A DNA stretch of 64,000 nucleotides, from positions 62,001 to 126,000 of the forward strand of contig CALNHX010003006.1 in assembly GCA_940337035.1 (NCBI GenBank). Direction: 5' to 3'. This stretch comes from Agriotes lineatus (lineage: Eukaryota; Arthropoda; Insecta; Coleoptera; Elateridae). The position numbers and the translations under genes were made by a program. Of the stretch, positions 58,890-64,000 are shown in pieces; the first letter of the stretch is position 1, and every line of letters starts with the position of its first letter. Under the pieces are notes generated by a model. It saw only the letters and a list, made by a program, of their open reading frames with translations, searched no databases and was not told the origin of the DNA.

Positions 58890-59828
58890 GAATTAAAGAA
58901 GAAAAGTTGAGGCGGTACCTCTATCAAATTACGTCATTCGCTGCGGAGTTGCTGAAATGTCTAATACCTTGAAGGAAGTCATGGAAGAATTGAATTCCTC
59001 GTCGTTTCCAATCAGCATGTAACTGGTTGAAAGTAAAAGTACTGATGTGTTTATAATGTAGCTAGCTCTTAGTTTTTGTACGTTACGTACACTTTGATAG
59101 CACTAAAGAAGAATTTATTTTTGGTCGCTTTTGGAAACTACAAAGGGTTTAGATGTGTTCGAGATGATGAAAAGTTTCTTTGACAAATACGACTTTGATT
59201 GGAAGAGAAACCTTGATAGTCTATGTATAGATGGTTGGAAATAATGGAAACACAGTTGGTTTTCTTGCTTTTGTCAAGGAAGAAGCTTTTAACGTCCCAG
59301 TAACTACATAATTGTTTTTACATCGACATGCATTGACGTCACCTGCTTTCCTGAATAAGGTCGTGTCTACCTGTGTTGAAATCATCAACACCATCAGAGC
59401 TAAGTCTTAAACTACCGTCTTTTTAAGAACCTATGTCAAGCAATACTCTAATACACAAAAGTTTGCTGGCTTTGTATTGCTGAATTGGCGGTTTTGGAAC
59501 AGTCGAGCTACATGAGTCATTCTGCAAGGCATCAGCGGCTTGTATCTGAAGGGGCCAACGGAGAAAGAGGGGTCCAGGCATCGTGGGACTTGCTGGCGGC
59601 TCAAGTTAAGCTCTAGTTTCCATTGGAAACTTACTTTTATTGTTATCACCTAGGCAACGCTTTAATTACGTAATCACTGATAATTTTTCGAAGAATAGCG
59701 AACTTGTTTTGCGAAATTGTGAGGTTGGATCGCCATATTTGAATTTGGTTCCCATTAGTTAAAATATCCAGTATTGTAACGGTACCAGTGGTTAAATTAG
59801 CATTGTTCAAAGCGTTTACAAGTAAATT
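58890..59828. other. Non-coding, nothing recognised
   Basis: No repeat partner or coding motif was found up to the second 5S-derived SINE. Confidence 0.5.
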
Positions 59829-60117
59829 ATTTATTTTATTTTTTTATTTATTTTATTTTATTTTATTCCGTACTCCGCCAACAGCCGTTAAGCCAATTAT
59901 AGGCGTCACTGTACATTTTATGGGGACTTCCAACCCCACTAACGACTATCATGATGTTATTATGATATCCAGGACCAACTTTTTTCCGTGATAGCCGTAC
60001 CACGAGGTGCCGGGAAAAGCAGTCGTGAAGCTCCCATCCAAGTTCTGACCAGAGAGAGCGTTGCTTAACTCTACTGATCGAACGTAGACGCTTGCTCAAG
60101 CTACACCACCCGGGACC
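59829..60117 (-). mobile_element. 5S-rRNA-derived SINE, copy 2
   Basis: Minus-strand copy of the SINE at 15929-16200. It starts GGTCCCGGGTGGTGTAGCTT (60117), carries the 5S-like core GTAGAGTTAAGCAACGCTCT and CAGAACTTGGATGGGAG, the body AACATCATGATAGTCG, and ends in (TTTTA)n on the + strand. Similarity to copy 1 is high throughout, about 90% by eye. Confidence 0.88.
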
Positions 60118-60490
60118 ATTATTAAGAAGATATCACGATATTTAAGTTGATAGCAAATATATTTCCAATAATTTATACTAAATCAAGATAATACTTGCTA
60201 GGATGTAGAAACCCAACTTTTTGAGATGATTTATTTAAATAATAATATCAAAATCATATATGCTTAATAATAACCATAATACAGTGGCGTCCAACGTGGG
60301 GCGCATCATTTATTTACTGAACTTGTAAAAAAACGTTGATAATATGTTTCTGCCGTTAGTGAATTTTCATTGTCTGCCAAAAGGCTTCTTATACACATTT
60401 TTACTTGCAGTAAGGTTTATTTAGCCTTCTTCCTTTACGTTTTACAGTTTTGAGAACAAACTTGGTACCTATGTATTCTAGATTCTAGAA

Positions 60491-60794
60491 TAATGCGTCT
60501 TAAACCTGTTTTTTTTCATGCCCCCACTGAGAGTCAGTCGGCCACATCTATGTGGCACCCTCAAAGCCTTGTGTCCACCCACAGTAAATTTGCAGATCTA
60601 GGCACTAGTCCCATACATTTCTTATAGGAAGCAGGATCTTACTTTAGGGCGAACTGTGATTCATGGGATCTTTTATTGGAGCAGTGTGCTTATACAACAT
60701 ATTTGTTTATTTGAAGCGCACCGTGACGCCTATAAGGGCTGCTGCTGTTCCCCATTATTCAAATTTTGTTGGTGGTCCCCGTTGAGAATCGCTG
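60491..60794. mobile_element. hAT MITE with a TTCTAGAA duplication
   Basis: TTCTAGAA flanks both sides exactly (60483-60490 and 60795-60802). The left end TAATGCGTCTTAAACC and the reverse complement of the right end, CAGCGATTCTCAACGG, are degenerate forms of the CAGNGNNTCTCAAAC end of Charlie-like hAT elements, whose preferred duplication is NTCTAGAN. Non-coding; part of the frame 60656-60970 lies inside. Confidence 0.72.
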
Positions 60795-61157
60795 TTCTAG
60801 AATCCAAGTATGATCAGAGTTCAGAATTACAGAAAATCAATATCTATGAAAAAGAATTCCTCTTAATTTTTTTTAAAATAAAGAGTATGCAGCGAGTGCA
60901 ACCTACAAGTGTAAAGAAGAAACGTTTGGAAGAAATAGCGCTTATAGCATACATATTTAGCATCTTCTGAAGCTGTGAAGGATCCTAATTCCGATAATGG
61001 CACCTCTGAATATGTTCAAGATTTAAGTTGCATTATTAGTATAATATAGTAAAGTTCGGGCACCTTCATTCCATGTAGGAATATGGCCTGAGACAAGGCG
61101 ACTCAGGGTCGCCGAAATATCTCTTTCCGAAACCGAGTCAATCTGGCACACGTTACC

Positions 61158-61250
61158 GGCGTGGCGTACTGGGTGATGTGGTTAGCATCACGACTTCGAC
61201 GACTGCCTTACTTTCCCTATTTCCACAACTGCGGTTTCGGTACCCAATTT
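61158..61250 (+). mobile_element. tRNA-derived SINE head
   Basis: TGATGTGGTTAGC (61174) resembles an A box and GGTTTCGGTACCC (61232) a B box, 58 bp apart. The sequence downstream to about 61340 may be the SINE body, and on its minus strand it contains another B-box-like GGGGTTCATTCCC (61301). The cloverleaf is not intact. Confidence 0.4.
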
Positions 61251-62487
61251 TTAAAGCGACTGGGTGAGCTGCCCGCCAGTTGTCAGATGTCGGGAATGAA
61301 CCCCAGTCTACCTAAAAGGCACTGGCCGAATTCTAATCCGGCTGCTTGGATTATAATACTTCACATTAGCACTAGCAAACCTAACACAATACCAGGATTA
61401 AATTTCCATAAAGCCTAAAATGTCGTATGTATACTCGAATGCAATCACTTTATTTCAGGTACACTATAACTTAGCCTACAAAAATAATAGAAGTCGCGAA
61501 AGTAACTTTGCTGGTTCTTGTAGTAACCAACGATATAGTCGTAAGTCAACAACCCTCAGTTAAAATACCATCGTTATTCACGAGCGTTTGCGAAAAACAA
61601 TAACATTTTGTTTATTTACTTTATTTGTATGTTTACAAAAACAAGCTAATGTCTCCTCCGACCTCGAATCTTCAGCTAATACTAATCTGGTAGCACCCCG
61701 CATTAGTGCAATTCATCTTACCAAGCGCCTAATAAAGTGCATGTACTCGTCGAGTCGTTGACCGTGTAGTCACCGAGTCTTGACATTTCAAGCGCGGTAT
61801 AGAGGTTCAAATTTCAGGTGTCTAATCACACCTAAATCGTTGAATGGGACACTCGAGATTGTGTACTAGAATTCGCTTCCCCCGATATCCGATAGCCGCT
61901 GATACCAGCGCCGCTTTCATCGGCGCACAAGCGTCGATAACGCCTTCAGGAAGTCTTGGCAGTTGTGGTAGCGCAAGGGCACGTATTGAAATTGGGTCAA
62001 GTACGTGTACTTGATCGCTTATCTGTGGGAATGTTTTTCTGCCGCAGTGGCGGCCGAAGCGATCGGGTTTCCTGTACATCCGAATCGTTCTAGTCGTCTT
62101 GGTGACTAATTAGGCCCAACGGGAAATTCCTTGGCGAGGCTAAGGGCACCTTAATCGCCGCTGGCCGCTTATTGGTTATTTTCGCCGAAAATATGATTCC
62201 ACGACGTGTTTACTTCGCGGGAACGAAATATGCTTTGGATAACATTTTGGCACGAGTTGGTAAAGATCAAGGACGCTCCCGGCGAACTGGCAGTTATATA
62301 GCGCTGATACGCGCCTGTTTCCACAAATTATTTGTTTGCTACGAATGTCATCAACAAGTGGGCGCGATTATGAGCAAATACAGACATGCCTATAAAAAAT
62401 ATTTTTCCCCCGGGAGAGTAACGATTTTCATTTTCTTCTATCAAAAATTTTATTGCGTCTAATTTCTTAGGTACTGTTTTATTTATC
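61251..62487. other. Mostly unique sequence, GC-richer from 61750
   Basis: 61750-62340 is unusually GC-rich for the window, with no repeat partner and no recognised protein in the overlapping frames on either strand. It resembles 43500-44200 in composition and is a candidate regulatory block by composition only. Confidence 0.3.
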
Positions 62488-62515
62488 ACTAGCTGAAACC
62501 CGCGGCATATGCCGC
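62488..62515 (-). repeat. Helitron-like 3' terminus
   Basis: On the minus strand: palindrome GCGGCATATGCCGC (a 3' hairpin), then GGGTTTCAG and CTAG followed by T. Helitrons end in a hairpin and CTRR and insert between A and T. A degenerate second copy of the motif lies near 62792-62813 (CACGGCACATACCGC). The body of the element would lie to the right on the + strand; no Rep/helicase was seen. Confidence 0.5.
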
Positions 62516-62949
62516 AATTAAAATGTACGACGAATTTAATAACTTTTGTTGCACTAAAGAAAGTTTTAAAAGCACGCTAGAGATTGGCAGTAAGGAAAAG
62601 TTCCAAAAAATATATTTTCAAATGGAAAGTCTCTGGAAAGGAAACGCTCGCCCCTGGAAGGCGTCCTAATTAATACGACGTTGTTGGAACGCAGTAAAAA
62701 AAAATTATGAAAAGAATTGTTCTACAAGTTAAGAAAAGTGAGAGTTTTCCAGTGAATGTAAAAGTTTTACGTGAGCATGGAAGAATGACGTAGCCCACGG
62801 CACATACCGCATTTAAAGTTTTGGGCGTTAGATAGATATACTTTGTTTGCGACATTACAAACAAAAATCTTTTACACACGTCTACTATGGCAAATGCTAC
62901 ACCAAATACATACAATATATACAGTTCACATTTAATTATATATATTTAT

Positions 62950-63785
62950 TCCTAATTCAGTACGTAAAACATGCTTAGAGCCATGTTTATGATAACGGTG
63001 ATAAAACTTAGATTACATTTAGATTTTAGTTTATTGGCATACATGTTTAACGTCAGTGTACAAACAATTTCTAGAATATTTTATACCACATTGAATATTA
63101 TGTATCATCGGATGAAAAATTTTATTATTTGGCCTGAACGAGATCAGCTGATTAAATCAATGCCAGAATGCTTCAAGGTAGCATTTGGCAACAAGATTTC
63201 AGTAATAATCAATTGTTTTGAGATGAGAGTGGAAAAATCAAGTAGCCTTGAAGTACAATGTACTACATGATCTATGTACAAACAACATAATACGGTAAAG
63301 GTACTAATAGGCATCACTCCTCCTGGATCAATATCATTTGTATCACATGGATATGGTGGCAGAATAAGCGATAAAGGTCTAACAGAGGATTGTGGGATTT
63401 TAAACAATCTCTTGCCAGAAGATTTTGTATTGGCAGAGGCTTTTTAATAAAAGACTCCGTAGGACTACATATGGCCACAGTGATTACGCCTCTGCTTTTC
63501 TAAAAGGGAAACGGCAGCTCGATCCAAGGGATATAGCATCAACCAGGAATATAGCAAGCGTGAGGTAGTGCAAGTATATTGTTACAATAATTATCTTAAT
63601 TATATCTTTTTTTCAGAATACACGTCCAACGCGTTATTGGTGTCCTTCGTCAAAAAAATACAGTTCTTCACGAAACAATGCCTATGTTCCTGGCGAAAAA
63701 GAAAACTGACGATGTTGCTGTGGTAGATCAGATATTAACAGTTTCTTCTGCACTCGTAAATTTATGCTCTCCTATAATTGTATAA
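62950..63785 (+). pseudogene. DDE_4-type transposase pseudogene (Harbinger/ISL2EU-like)
   Basis: The protein can be followed in pieces: VIKLRLHLDFSLLAYMFNVS, QTISRIFYTTLNIMYHRMKN, IIWPERDQLIKSMPECFK, then VIINCFEMRVEKSSSLEV; after an in-frame TGA (63268) HNTVKVLIGITPPGSIS and GGRISDKGLTEDCGILNNLL; after a frameshift near 63436 DSVGLHMATV; after another, KGKRQLDPRDIASTRNIASV. A GT-AG intron of 52 bp (63565-63616) follows, and the last exon reads RIHVQRVIGVLRQKNTVLHE to VNLCSPIV with TAA at 63785. Family members cut and paste DNA using three acidic residues. Here they read Asn (63211), Glu next to a 4-nt deletion (63436) and Gln (63627). The N-terminal part is missing; TTCCTAATTCAG ending at 62959 may be another acceptor. 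AATAAA lies at 63791. Confidence 0.88.
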
Positions 63786-64000
63786 ATATGAAATAAATTG
63801 TATTAACAAAGTTAATCTAATTATTTTTACTTTAATAATAATAATAATATCTACAAAATTATTAAAATTAGTTAATTAAGGATCTAACGTTAATACTATC
63901 CACCACCATTTATTATATAATGTAAAATTATTTTATTATCTTTTTCTGCATGTGGCCAATTAATAAAAAGCCAAATTACAATATCACATAGCAAAAATTA
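63786..64000. other. AT-rich tail of the window
   Basis: Contains an (ATA)n stretch at 63835-63850 and the possible 3' UTR of the transposase pseudogene. Confidence 0.5.

Noticed and set aside
61085..61125. Reverse transcriptase motif B (YGLRQGDSGSP)
   Set aside because: It resembles GLRQGDxLSP over a few residues, but nothing before or after it looks like reverse transcriptase.

Overview
The window reads as AT-rich insect nuclear DNA, very probably the inside of one or more long introns of a gene on the + strand. The only host coding piece I can recognise is a single 131-bp exon (10298-10428) of a Sidestep-family immunoglobulin cell-surface protein, with good splice sites on both sides. No rRNA gene, intact tRNA gene, CRISPR array or bacterial-type operon was seen. 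A beetle would fit the mix of repeats (Jockey LINEs, hAT MITEs, 5S-derived SINEs, a DUF4780-type LINE), but the order is not proven by the sequence.

Almost everything else is transposable-element DNA of different ages. 24-237: tRNA-derived SINE. 385-4767: a complete Jockey-clade LINE with both ORFs open, a poly-A tail and an 11-bp target-site duplication; it is the youngest and best preserved element here. 6803-8280: a long-TIR DNA element with CAGGGTG ends. 10.3-12.9 kb: the exon and unique flanking intron. 14683-14968: a GC-rich 30-bp minisatellite. 15929-16200 and 59829-60117: two copies of a 5S-rRNA-derived SINE in opposite orientation. 19154-19455, 44890-45598, 58206-58889 and 60491-60794: hAT-type MITEs, three with visible 8-bp duplications. 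19.6-20.0, 23.0-23.6, 30.6-30.9, 40.7-41.0, 51.5-53.7, 54.5-57.6 kb: decayed LINE pieces of several clades. 45618-46080: hAT transposase relic. 46468-46825: a full tRNA-Thr-derived SINE with a 16-bp duplication. 62950-63785: a decayed DDE transposase of the Harbinger/ISL2EU-like DDE_4 type that still shows its 52-bp intron.

The most unusual object lies at about 31150-37735: a 6.6-kb near-palindrome. Its terminal parts are GC-containing tandem arrays of a CGCGAATT-type unit, its inner arms (32310-33955 and 34181-35975) are AT-rich inverted repeats that are almost identical near the axis, a basic ORF fragment crosses the axis, and a tRNA-like sequence pointing outward sits in each outer arm. 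I could not assign it to a named superfamily; a foldback-type element is the closest description.

The genes do not form a pathway. The functional reading is an insect intron colonised by autonomous LINEs, which probably supply retrotransposition machinery to the SINEs, and by DNA transposons with their non-autonomous MITEs. A few GC-richer unique stretches (10.4-12.4, 41.1-41.6, 43.5-44.2, 61.7-62.4 kb) are the best candidates for intronic regulatory DNA. Boundaries of decayed elements are approximate because they were read by eye.
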